Shown one piece after another: positions 51,901 through 60,256 of a DNA stretch of 64,000 bases. A program made the position numbers and the translations under genes. Source of the stretch: Streptomyces sp. BK340 (lineage in GTDB: Bacteria > Actinomycetota > Actinomycetes > Streptomycetales > Streptomycetaceae); assembly GCF_007827595.1 (NCBI RefSeq), contig NZ_VISR01000022.1, positions 62,001-126,000 on the forward strand, given 5' to 3'. The notes below the pieces were generated by a model. It saw nothing but the letters and a program-made list of their open reading frames with translations, was not told the DNA's origin and did no database searches. Numbering within the stretch: position 1 is the first letter of the stretch; each line of letters opens with the position of its first letter.

Positions 51901-52446
51901 CACTGCGCCGGGCCAGGTGAGCTGGATGTCGTGGTCGCCCACGTGCAGGGTGACCAGTGGTGTTCCGGTGTCGGCTGCGGCGTCCGTCAGCAGGGAGATG
52001 CGGCGCGTGGTGGAGCGGTCGGCGTGCTGCTCGCCGTCGCCGTGCGAGCCGGCGGAGAAGACGATGCGGGTGTTGGTCGCCTTCGGCTCCCAGCCGGCCT
52101 TGGTGCGGTGGAGCCCCGGGTCGATCTTCCGCCACTCGCCGCCCACCTTGGCGCGGACGGGGGAGGAGTAGAGCCGTTTCTGCATGAGCCCGTCGGGCCG
52201 GGCCCAGGTGGTGGAGTGGCTGGTACGGGTGGCGGTGACCTCGACGTTCTTCCCCGTGTGCGCCGCCTGCGTGAGGGCCGCGCCCTCGGTCACGGTCCGG
52301 CCCGGCCGCCGGTGGTTGCCGTCGCCGGGCGCCGTGCCGGCGTCCAGCCGGAGCCCGGCGTAGACGACGCCGGAGGCGGCCAGCGCGCTCGCGACCAGTG
52401 CGGCAGTGGCCCGACGGCCAGGTCTGCGGCGCCAGTTGGGTGTCAT
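48979..52446 (-). CDS. Large secreted FG-GAP/VCBS-repeat protein
   Basis: A 1155-residue exported protein. A twin-arginine-like basic start (RRRPGRRATAALVASALAASG) leads into a signal or anchor segment. A Pro/Ser/Thr/Glu-rich linker lies at about 270-365, then a DNRLRE-type beta domain (FDKDLKGTKITSAKLRMLETYSW near 465) and a fibronectin-like region (about 600-720). The C-terminal third has calcium-binding FG-GAP/VCBS units (GDFTGDGLPDLM near 850 and DANGDGIPDVW near 1110). It is divergent from the Rhs gene with a 462-base shared upstream region. Such proteins often accompany Rhs/YD proteins in Streptomyces and may act at the cell surface; the exact role is unknown. Confidence 0.82.
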   Translation of the reverse strand: MTPNWRRRPGRRATAALVASALAASGVVYAGLRLDAGTAPGDGNHRRPGRTVTEGAALTQAAHTGKNVEVTATRTSHSTTWARPDGLMQKRLYSSPVRAKVGGEWRKIDPGLHRTKAGWEPKATNTRIVFSAGSHGDGEQHADRSTTRRISLLTDAAADTGTPLVTLHVGDHDIQLTWPGAVPSPVIDGNRALYPDIFPGGDLVLTADDDGFAQLVVLKNRQAASDPHAQQLAYGLRSADLTFRLDPLSDIVSAEDESRNEVAMSPTPLMWDSSGTPAVTDGSVGASAQPTGSETPDATDTAGPTPGDSPTEEDPAESDEQQDTDVETLPPASDGPAPSVSESPLPSAPPEPTPEPSQTGSAVTLSLPLLDGPSPDSRGSLVDADLTDGNWTLTPDQEFLADPDTTYPVFIDPSVKKHIQHWTTAYDRFPKATFYDGKGFNKGGTHEARVGFESDTWGTSRSFFNMTFDKDLKGTKITSAKLRMLETYSWSCSARSMSVHLTGEIDSHTNWKNAPRLHDGNKLATKSFAHGWKASSCHDAYEAFDVKRGAQDAADDGDDTITFGLRARDEKAQYAWKKFQADGDNAPVLELIYNRRPTLVSNSLDLGPDGKCTTTKPYVRMGSGDLTFTAKATDKDKNLDYFDFDLWETGRWDTTGDLLKSTGKVSVGSDTDTALRTTPKFSTSGLKSGATYSWRVQARDDAGSTTGWYPKTPCRFVLDTTAPRPPKVSSTDFPNADGSENGFGNDSEDATWSAKKFGTPGSFTVRALNSDVVRYEYGFNSANYTGSLARTTGWATVLGSTISNAKPPTAGPNVLYVRCVDSAGNPSEPTKYFFYVSPRDQADKPGDFTGDGLPDLMTVTDAGNLALYPSQADKDLLKGTGDLDYSMPGAYRDNPAKDPNGDDQPPYVAAPNGHFKGALISHNGDIYGGDGLQDLVVRVDGKLWVYPGDGYGAVNIDKRREILLPAGSPDPATFTQIVAAGDVTGDGRTDFFATVRKSDGTDDELWAFTGYHGATVDQAIRLSGSAWKDRDIVLVQDVSGDKVADVVYRSNVSGRLLLRKGIAASGGGVDLTSLASGANSSGGADTYWTGDGWSTTSVPHILGTPDANGDGIPDVWAVRSDGSVRFYPGDRASLPGSGTEVVGAASWWKTRIAVG

Positions 52447-52908
52447 CGGCCGGGTTCCCCTTCCCCCTCGTTCCCCTCGAAGCCGGCTCGGCGCAGAGCG
52501 CGGCCCGGGCCAGCAGATGATGACCTATGAGGAACCTGTCGTCATCTGGTGATCGTGATGTGCGCATAGCTGACGTGGCGTCGCCTCCGTCGCAAGCGTG
52601 CACGGACGCACGCTGCCGGACCTGCGCGTTCGCAGCCCTGAGTCGGTCAAAGTCGCCTGATCCAGCAGAAATTGACGCCCCCTTTGGGGGAGCGGGTAAC
52701 GAGGTGCCCAATAACTCTCAAGGGTCCGGTCAATCACCACCCATGGGATTTCCAGTAGTTGGCCCATATTCGCTGCGTAGCGAGGTGTTACGCGCCGTGA
52801 CGATGCTCACATCACCACGTCATCCCTGGTGTTCACTCACAGGGTGATCACAAAATCTCCGCTGTTTGATACGTCGTCACGCGTGGTCCGTCTCCGGTCC
52901 CGCTCCAA
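52447..52908. other. Divergent upstream region of the FG-GAP and Rhs genes
   Basis: A 462-base gap that is less GC-rich than its surroundings. Both outward promoters must lie here. I see no convincing coding region, repeat array or long palindrome; the short open frames on either strand look incidental. Confidence 0.5.
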
Positions 52909-55900
52909 GTGGTCCGGGGGGACCTCGTCGTGTTCGGTCGCTTCTTCCTGCTGCGCGAGCGTTGCCACGCGCGCACCGCGGTGCCGCTCCTCGCCGCGGC
53001 CCTCTTGGTCGGTCTGCTGCCGGCTCAGGCGCTGGCGCTCCCGCCTGACCCCGCGAAGGCGGAGGCCGGGCGCGAGACGGTGGACCTGGAGACGCTGAAG
53101 CAGGACCAGCCCCTGCTCGGAAAGTCGGTCAAGCCCAAGGTGGACAGCCTTCGGGTGGACCTGCCCGAGGAACAGCTGACCGTTCCGGACAACACGGTCT
53201 CGCCCCCCTCGCAGCTGACGGGCCAGATCGACTTCGGCGCCGGCTCGGCGACACCCGCTTCGGCACGGAACACCGCCGGGACGGCCGACGAGGCGGCGCT
53301 CACCACTGTCCCGAACCTGCCGGTCAGCCTGGGGCAGGCCGCGGACCAGCCGAAGCCGACCGGTGTGTGGCATGTCGACATCCCCGACCGGGCCGGCGGT
53401 GTGAGCCAGGGGATCGACGGCACCGTCATGGTGGTGCAGGCTCCCGACACCGGTGCGGTCCCTGTCTCGCTGAAGCTGGACTACTCGAAGTTCAAGAGCC
53501 TCTATGGAGCCGACTGGGCCTCGCGGCTGCGGCTCGTCCAGTTCCCCGACTGCTATCTGACGACCCCGGACGACGAGGCGTGCCAGCAGTACGAGGAGCT
53601 GGAGACTGCCAACGACACGGCGGCCAAGTCGCTGACCGCCACCGTCGATCCGGCGGCTGACGCGGCGGTGACACCGGCATCGGCGACCCCCACGGCATCC
53701 GGCGGACCGGGTGTGATCCAGGCGGCCTACCACCGGACCGCGTCGGCGACCCCCGTGGCGACCGGCTCCGGTACGGCGGTCGTCGCCGCCGTCGATTCCG
53801 GCGGCGGGGCCGGCGGCTCCTTCAAGGCGACACCGCTCGCCTCCGACGGCAAGTGGGAGGCGGGTGGACCGTCGGGCGCGTTCACCTGGTCCTACCCGGT
53901 GACGGTGCCCAGCCCGCCGGCCGGTGCCGCTCCCGAGATCTCGCTCGACTACAACTCGCAGTCCGTGGACGGACGCACGGCTGTTTCCTCCGGCCAGGCC
54001 TCGTGGATCGGTGAGGGCTGGACGTACGACCCCGGCTACATCGAACGCCGGTACCGCGCCTGTGAGGACGACCGCAAGAAGCTGAACGCAGGCACCCCGA
54101 ACAACACGGCCAAGAAGGACAAGACGTCCGACCTGTGCTGGGTCTCGTACAACGCCGTGATGTCGCTGGGCGGCAGGACGACGGAACTGGTCCGGGACGC
54201 GAGTTCCGGCGCCGACCCCGAGAAGTCCACCGAGATCTACCACCTCCAGGAGGACAACGGAACCCGCGTGGAACACCGCGTGGGCGGCGGCAACGACGAC
54301 AACAACGGCGAGTACTGGGTGGTCACCACGGTCGACGGCACCCAGTACTACTACGGCCTCGACCAGGTCGGCGGCGGGCACGCCGACACCGACTCCGTCT
54401 CCACCGTGCCCGTCTTCGGCAACCATCCCGGCGAGCCCTGCCACGCGGACTCCTTCGCGGACTCCCGGTGCGGATCGGGCAAGCAGCAAGCATGGCGCTG
54501 GGGTCTGGACAAGGTCGTCGACGTCAGCGGCAACACGATGGTCGTCAACTACAAGCAGGAGACGAACTACTACGCCGTCCGCAAGAAGTTCAAGTCGCCC
54601 GAGCAGTACGACCGCGCGCAGTACCCGACCACGATCGAGTACGGCATGCGCCCGGACAGCCTCACCAAGCCGTCCGCCGTCGTGGAGTTCGGTGCCAAGC
54701 AGCGCTGCCTGAAGTCCGCGACCGCCTGCGACCCGGCCAACTTCGACAAGACCGGCGACCCGGGCGCCTACCGGCCCTGGTGGGACACCCCCGGCAACCT
54801 CAACTGCAAGTCCACCTCCAAGCTCTGCCCGGCCTTCCCGTCCTTCTGGACCCAGCTGCGCCTCGACACCATCACCACGAAGGCCGCCCGCGCGGGACAG
54901 CAGGGCCTGGGCAAGGTGGACGTCTACACCCTCCACCAGTCCTTCCCGGAGGACTGGTACGACACCTCTCCCGGCCTGTGGCTGGACTCGATCACCCGCA
55001 CCGGCTACGCCCCCGGCGACACCACCGGCACCCTCCAGTCCAAGGACGGCGTGAGCTTCGCTCCCTACACAGTGGGCTCCACCTCACCCCTGCGCACCTG
55101 GCTGAAGGACCGGCAGCTGCCCAACCTGGTGCTCTCCGGCAGGAGCGACCAGCGGCCCGGCTTCACCCGCCCGCGCATCGGCACCGTCTCCACCGAGTAC
55201 GGCGGTGACATCGAGGTCGAGTACACCGGCGGCTGCCGGACCGAACCCGCGGACGACAAGGGCAAGGCCAACGGCACCTGCTACCCGGTCCGCTGGTCCC
55301 CGGACGGCGACGAGAAGACGCCCGCCAAGGCGTGGTTCAACAAGTACGTCGTCGCCTCGGTGACCGAGACCGACAAGGTCACCTCGCACGGCAAGCCCAT
55401 CGTCACCAAGTACGCGTACGACGGCCCCGCCTGGGCCAAGAGCGACGACGAGTTCACCCGGACTTCCTTGCGCACGTACAGCGACTGGCGCGGCTACCGG
55501 CAGGTGGCGGTCACCAAGGGCAGCAAGTCAGCCCCGGGACCGGGCGAGGTCAACTCCCAGTCGTATTCGGTCACCCGCTACTTCCAGGGCACGGGCGGCG
55601 AGGTCAAGGACTCCAAGAAGCAGTACACGCTGGTCGCCGACGACGCCCCGCAGTACGCGGGCATGACCGCGGAGACCATCGCCTACCGCGACTCCACGGG
55701 CCCCGTCCTGCGGCGCACGCTGAACTTCCCCTGGTCCAAGCAGACCGGGTCCCGAGCCCGGGAGAACGAGGACGGGACCGACGCCGACCCGCTCGTCGCC
55801 TACCGCACGGGTGTCGAGCGCACGGACGACATCCAGACCGTCGATGACGACGGCGGCACGCGGACCGTGCGTACCCACACCACCGTCGACGACACCTACG

Positions 55901-58900
55901 GCCTGCCCCTGCGGGTCGAGACGGCCGTCGTCAAGCCCGACGGCGACGGCGAAACGCTCTCCGACCAGACGTGCAGCGTCACGTCGTACGTCCACAACAC
56001 GACCGCCTGGCTGATCGGCCTGCCCAAGGAGCAGCGCAGCACCGGCACGTCGTGCGCCGACTACGCCGGCGCCGACCCCGCCACCGAGCTGAAGTCGGCG
56101 ACCCGCACCAGCTACGACGGACTCGCGTACGGAGCCACACCGACCAGGGGCAGGGTCACCTCCGTGGCCGAGAGCGACGGGGCGGGCACCTCCTACTCCA
56201 TCGTCACCGACACGACATACGACGACCTCGGACGGGTGCGCACGGTCACCAAGCCGGTTGTGGGCACCACCGAGACCCAGTACACGCCCGAAACCGGCGG
56301 GCCGGTCACCGCGATCAAGACGATCAACGCCCGGCAGCAGGCCACCACCACGACCTACGAGCCGGGCCGCAGCCTGCCTCTCACGGTCACCGACCCCAAC
56401 GGCCGTGTCACGCGGACCGAGTACGACGCCCTCGGCCGACTCGTCAGGGGATGGTCCGCCGCCCGTTCCTCCGGGAACCAGTCACCCGACGTCGTGATCG
56501 ACTACCAGCCGGCCGTCGCCACGAGCAAGGAGAACCGGCCCGCCGCCGTCACCTTCAAGAAGCTCAAGGACGACGGCAGCTACGCCGGCCAGGTCACCCT
56601 CTACGACGGCCTGCTGCGAGTGGTCCAGACGCAGAGCGAGGCGCACGGCCCCGGCCGGATCGTCGTGGACACGACCTACGACGACCACGGCCTGGTCGAC
56701 GAGGGGACCAACCCCTATCTCGCCGCGGGGGACCCGGAGACGAATCTGTTCGCCTCCCGCTCCAAGGCGGCGATCCCCAGCTACGTCAAGCACCGCTACG
56801 ACGGCATGGAGCGTGAGGTGCGCGCTTCGGTCTACCAGGCCGGCGACTACAAGTACGCCACCTACACCGACCACAACTTCACCAGCACCTGGGTGAACCC
56901 GCCGGGCTCCACGACGCCCACCACTCTCACGTCCTTCGACGCTCTCGGCCGGGTCACCTCCGTCAAGCACTACAGCACGGGCTCCTCGACCGCCGAGGCC
57001 GGCCGCTCGACGCGCTACGCGTACGACGCCCGGGGCAACCGCAGCACGGTGACCGACCCTGCGGGCAACGTCTGGTCGTACACCTACGACGCCCGCGGCC
57101 GGCTCACCTCCGCGACCGACCCCGACACCGGAACCACGCGTACCTGGTACGACGACGCGGACCGTCCCAACCGGACCCGGAACGGCCGTCTGCAGGAGAC
57201 GTTCACGGAATACGACCCGCTCGGCCGGGTGCGGTTCGTCCGGGAGGGCTCGGCCACGTCCACTCCGGTCAGGGAGTACACCTACGACGACGCACCTGGC
57301 GGCATCGGCAAGCTGGCCGGCTCCATCCGGCACACCGACAGCGGCGACTACGTCAACCGCGTCACCGGCTACGACGCCAACTACAACCCCACCGGCGCCG
57401 AGACGGTCATCCCGGCCAACTCGATGACCACCGGCCTGGCCGGCACCTACTCCTACGCGTACTCCTACACGCCCACCGGCAAGCGGCAGAGCGTCACGCT
57501 GCCCGCCGCCGGCGGGCTGGCCAAGGAGAAGGTCGTCACCCGCTACGACTCCGACGGCCTGGCGGAGTCGACCTCGGGCCTGACCTGGTACACCGCCGAC
57601 GTCACGTACTCGCCGTACGGCGAGCCCCTGCGGGTCGTGTCCGGATCCCAGCCGTCCCGGGTCTGGACGACCAACTTCATCGACCCGCACACGGGCCGTC
57701 TCCAGCGCACGGTCACCGACCTGGAGAGCGTCGGCCCCCGGCACACCACCGACAGCTACTACTCCTACGACGTCTCCGGCACCATCACCTCCAACGCTCG
57801 CAAGCTCGGCGATGCGAGCGGCGACACCTGGGACAACCAGTGCTTCACCTATGACGTGCTCGGTGAGCTGGTCCACGCCTGGACGTCGAACCTCACACCC
57901 GGCGGCAACGGCACCGGCTGCAAGGCGGCGGGCGGCGCCACGTGGGGCTACCGCGACGACTACGCCGCCTCCTCCGGGCCCGTCGCCGACGCCCCGGACG
58001 AGGCCGGCGACACCACCAGCCCGGACAGCGCGCTGTCCGCGGGCCTGGCGAACGCGGCTCCTGACGCCACCACGGTCTCGACCGGCGCCACCGCCTACCG
58101 TCAGTCCTTCACCTTCGACTGGCTCGGCAACCGCGCCACCATGACCGACTACGACACGGCCGACGCGTCGAAGAACGTGTCCTACATCTACCGCTACGGC
58201 AAGACGGTCGCCGCGAACGGCACCACGCCGTCCTACCTGAAGCAGCCGCACACGGTCACGAGCATCACGTCGAGCCCGTCCGGCAAGGGCAGCCAGTACA
58301 CCTACGACGACAGCGGCAACACCCTGGTCCGCGATCTCGCGAACACCACGCAGAATCTCGTCTGGACCCCCGACAACAGGCTCGACTCCATCACCGACGA
58401 CGGCAAGAAGACGACGTACGTCTACGACGCTGACGGCAACCGCCTGCTGGAGAAGTCCTCGTCCGGCTCGACCCTGTACCTGGGCGAGACGGAACTGACC
58501 ACGGACGCGTCCGGCACGATCGTCCGCGCCTCGCGCGCATATCAGCAGGCCGGAGCCCCCACGGTCGTCCGCTCCACGGTGAACGGCTCCACGACGGGCC
58601 ACAAGCTGAACGTGCTGATCGCCGACCAGGTGGGCACGGCGACCACCAGCATCGAACTCTCGGCGACCCAGCCGGTCACCCGCCGCGCGTTCAAGCCCTA
58701 CGGCGAGACCCGAGGCGCCAAGCCGGCCTTCTGGCCCAACAAGCGCAGCTACCTCGGGGTGGGTATCGACGACGCCACCGGGATCACGCACATCGGTGCC
58801 CGCGAGTACGACCAGAACTCCGGTCGCTTCCTGTCAGCGGACCCGGTGGTGGACGTCGCCGACCCGCTGCAGATCAACGGCTACGCCTACAGCCACAACA

Positions 58901-59676
58901 GCCCGGTCTCGCAGAGTGACCCGACCGGCCTGCGCGACCTGGTGAAGGAAGAGTCCCTGCACGCCCAGCAGGAGAAGAAGCGCAGGGACCAGATCATCAA
59001 GGAGCGGTACACCAAGGCACACGACACCACGATCATCATGTACCAGGTGTGGTTGAACCTCGTGCAGCCCAGGGGCCGCGGGAAGGTCTACGTCGACCTT
59101 CAGCAGACCAAGGGATTCCGGGACTCCGAGAACCACGTCCGCGTCAAGGCAGGAAAGAAGTACAAGAACGGCTGGATCGACCTCGCCTACTGGACGACCG
59201 ACACCGTCTACATCTGGGACGTGAAGAATTTCGGCGGAAAGGTCGAGATCGACGGTGACGCAGAGGTCAAGAAATATGTGAAGGCCCTGCAGGAAAAGCT
59301 GGACAGCAACCCGAAGACCAAACAAATGACGGTGAAGATCGGCTTCGACATGACGCCGCTCGCAGGGCCCAACCTCTTCAAGCCGAACGAATGGGTGGAC
59401 GCATTTCCGTCGGTGAAGAGCGAAGGTGTCATCACCTACAAGACGAAACGCACCAACCGTGACGGAGGGCCCGACAGAAATCCACCTCCGGTCAAGGTGC
59501 CCGTCCACGAAAAGGAGCCGTGGTACAAGAAGCTGTCGGACGGGTGGGACGACTGGAAGGAGTGGTATCACGACAACGTGACCAACCACGACTGGTCGAA
59601 GAGCCCGTGGGACTACGGCGGCTCGGACACGTCTCCGGTGCTTCCAGGGCTCTCGAGCCCGCTGCTAAGCTACTGA
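52909..59676 (+). CDS. Rhs/YD-repeat polymorphic toxin with nuclease-like C-terminus
   Basis: A 2255-residue secreted giant. A signal peptide (TAVPLLAAALLVGLLPAQALA) is followed by a linker and an SpvB-like region (PEISLDYNSQSVDGRT near 345). Many YD repeats follow from about 1000 to 1900 (for example GRLTSATDPDTG). The Rhs core ends with GAREYDQNSGRFLSADPVVD and NGYAYSHNSPVSQSDPTGL near residue 2000. The variable tip of about 250 residues is lysine-rich and contains IDLAYWTTDTVYIWDVK, a D...D-x-K arrangement like PD-(D/E)xK nucleases. The small gene downstream would be its immunity partner. GTG 52930 is an alternative start. Confidence 0.9.
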   Translation: MVRGDLVVFGRFFLLRERCHARTAVPLLAAALLVGLLPAQALALPPDPAKAEAGRETVDLETLKQDQPLLGKSVKPKVDSLRVDLPEEQLTVPDNTVSPPSQLTGQIDFGAGSATPASARNTAGTADEAALTTVPNLPVSLGQAADQPKPTGVWHVDIPDRAGGVSQGIDGTVMVVQAPDTGAVPVSLKLDYSKFKSLYGADWASRLRLVQFPDCYLTTPDDEACQQYEELETANDTAAKSLTATVDPAADAAVTPASATPTASGGPGVIQAAYHRTASATPVATGSGTAVVAAVDSGGGAGGSFKATPLASDGKWEAGGPSGAFTWSYPVTVPSPPAGAAPEISLDYNSQSVDGRTAVSSGQASWIGEGWTYDPGYIERRYRACEDDRKKLNAGTPNNTAKKDKTSDLCWVSYNAVMSLGGRTTELVRDASSGADPEKSTEIYHLQEDNGTRVEHRVGGGNDDNNGEYWVVTTVDGTQYYYGLDQVGGGHADTDSVSTVPVFGNHPGEPCHADSFADSRCGSGKQQAWRWGLDKVVDVSGNTMVVNYKQETNYYAVRKKFKSPEQYDRAQYPTTIEYGMRPDSLTKPSAVVEFGAKQRCLKSATACDPANFDKTGDPGAYRPWWDTPGNLNCKSTSKLCPAFPSFWTQLRLDTITTKAARAGQQGLGKVDVYTLHQSFPEDWYDTSPGLWLDSITRTGYAPGDTTGTLQSKDGVSFAPYTVGSTSPLRTWLKDRQLPNLVLSGRSDQRPGFTRPRIGTVSTEYGGDIEVEYTGGCRTEPADDKGKANGTCYPVRWSPDGDEKTPAKAWFNKYVVASVTETDKVTSHGKPIVTKYAYDGPAWAKSDDEFTRTSLRTYSDWRGYRQVAVTKGSKSAPGPGEVNSQSYSVTRYFQGTGGEVKDSKKQYTLVADDAPQYAGMTAETIAYRDSTGPVLRRTLNFPWSKQTGSRARENEDGTDADPLVAYRTGVERTDDIQTVDDDGGTRTVRTHTTVDDTYGLPLRVETAVVKPDGDGETLSDQTCSVTSYVHNTTAWLIGLPKEQRSTGTSCADYAGADPATELKSATRTSYDGLAYGATPTRGRVTSVAESDGAGTSYSIVTDTTYDDLGRVRTVTKPVVGTTETQYTPETGGPVTAIKTINARQQATTTTYEPGRSLPLTVTDPNGRVTRTEYDALGRLVRGWSAARSSGNQSPDVVIDYQPAVATSKENRPAAVTFKKLKDDGSYAGQVTLYDGLLRVVQTQSEAHGPGRIVVDTTYDDHGLVDEGTNPYLAAGDPETNLFASRSKAAIPSYVKHRYDGMEREVRASVYQAGDYKYATYTDHNFTSTWVNPPGSTTPTTLTSFDALGRVTSVKHYSTGSSTAEAGRSTRYAYDARGNRSTVTDPAGNVWSYTYDARGRLTSATDPDTGTTRTWYDDADRPNRTRNGRLQETFTEYDPLGRVRFVREGSATSTPVREYTYDDAPGGIGKLAGSIRHTDSGDYVNRVTGYDANYNPTGAETVIPANSMTTGLAGTYSYAYSYTPTGKRQSVTLPAAGGLAKEKVVTRYDSDGLAESTSGLTWYTADVTYSPYGEPLRVVSGSQPSRVWTTNFIDPHTGRLQRTVTDLESVGPRHTTDSYYSYDVSGTITSNARKLGDASGDTWDNQCFTYDVLGELVHAWTSNLTPGGNGTGCKAAGGATWGYRDDYAASSGPVADAPDEAGDTTSPDSALSAGLANAAPDATTVSTGATAYRQSFTFDWLGNRATMTDYDTADASKNVSYIYRYGKTVAANGTTPSYLKQPHTVTSITSSPSGKGSQYTYDDSGNTLVRDLANTTQNLVWTPDNRLDSITDDGKKTTYVYDADGNRLLEKSSSGSTLYLGETELTTDASGTIVRASRAYQQAGAPTVVRSTVNGSTTGHKLNVLIADQVGTATTSIELSATQPVTRRAFKPYGETRGAKPAFWPNKRSYLGVGIDDATGITHIGAREYDQNSGRFLSADPVVDVADPLQINGYAYSHNSPVSQSDPTGLRDLVKEESLHAQQEKKRRDQIIKERYTKAHDTTIIMYQVWLNLVQPRGRGKVYVDLQQTKGFRDSENHVRVKAGKKYKNGWIDLAYWTTDTVYIWDVKNFGGKVEIDGDAEVKKYVKALQEKLDSNPKTKQMTVKIGFDMTPLAGPNLFKPNEWVDAFPSVKSEGVITYKTKRTNRDGGPDRNPPPVKVPVHEKEPWYKKLSDGWDDWKEWYHDNVTNHDWSKSPWDYGGSDTSPVLPGLSSPLLSY

Positions 59677-59707
59677 GTTCCATCCAGCCGAAAGGTTCCG
59701 CAGAGTT

Positions 59708-60175
59708 ATGAACATCTCCCTCTTCCCTCTTTCGGAGGGGGAAATCACCGACGGCTTCGACGCGGTCATCTCGCGGTTTTATGACGTCGAAGAGCAGTCA
59801 GAGAACGACCCCTCAGTTCCCCTTTGCGACCTGGGGGAAGAAGGAGATGTTCTCCAGCGCCTGCTGGAGCGCGCGAACGTCGGAGACCTGGCGGAGCTGA
59901 TGATCTCGGGCGGAACTCTGCTGGGTGACGACGGTGTGGGGACGGTGTGCCTGTCCCTCACTCCGGATGAAGTGCTCCAGGTGGACAACGCTCTTTCCGG
60001 AGTCGACCTGGACGAAGTGATGCGCGCGGCGCCGACGGTGCTGTCACCGATGATTCGAGGCGGGATCCCCGACGGTTACGTGGAAGACCTGAGGGATTGT
60101 CTGGAGGAGCTGCGCGGCACCTACCGGCTCGCCGCCGGGCAGGGGTTGGCCATGGCCCAGGTGTTCCAGGGCTGA
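59708..60175 (+). CDS. Putative immunity protein for the Rhs toxin (DUF1877-like)
   Basis: A 155-residue acidic protein 31 bases after the Rhs stop. Acidic character fits neutralising a lysine-rich nuclease tip. The LSLTPDEVLQVDNALSGVDLDEVM stretch recalls DUF1877/YfbM-like proteins, a family found among Rhs/contact-toxin immunity genes, though I am not certain of the family. Base composition is lower in GC than the flanking core genes, as usual for exchangeable toxin tips and immunity genes. Confidence 0.65.
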   Translation: MNISLFPLSEGEITDGFDAVISRFYDVEEQSENDPSVPLCDLGEEGDVLQRLLERANVGDLAELMISGGTLLGDDGVGTVCLSLTPDEVLQVDNALSGVDLDEVMRAAPTVLSPMIRGGIPDGYVEDLRDCLEELRGTYRLAAGQGLAMAQVFQG

Positions 60176-60192
60176 CCGATCCCCTACGACGT

Positions 60193-60230
60193 CCCCTGCC
60201 AGGCCTGTATCGGTGCAGGTCCGGCAGGGG
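60193..60230. terminator. Bidirectional hairpin between immunity gene and murA-like gene
   Basis: CCCCTGCC pairs with GGCAGGGG across an inner CCTG/CAGG stem. It lies in the 81-base gap between converging genes. Confidence 0.7.
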
Positions 60231-60256
60231 CGCGACGGCATGCTGCGAGGGGGCGG

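Noticed and set aside
52525..52767. 80-codon minus-strand frame upstream of the FG-GAP gene
   Set aside because: No ribosome site, codon use unlike the genome, overlaps the expected promoter region.
56482..58791. Long minus-strand open frame within the Rhs gene
   Set aside because: Repetitive Val/Gly/Arg-rich shadow of YD repeats.
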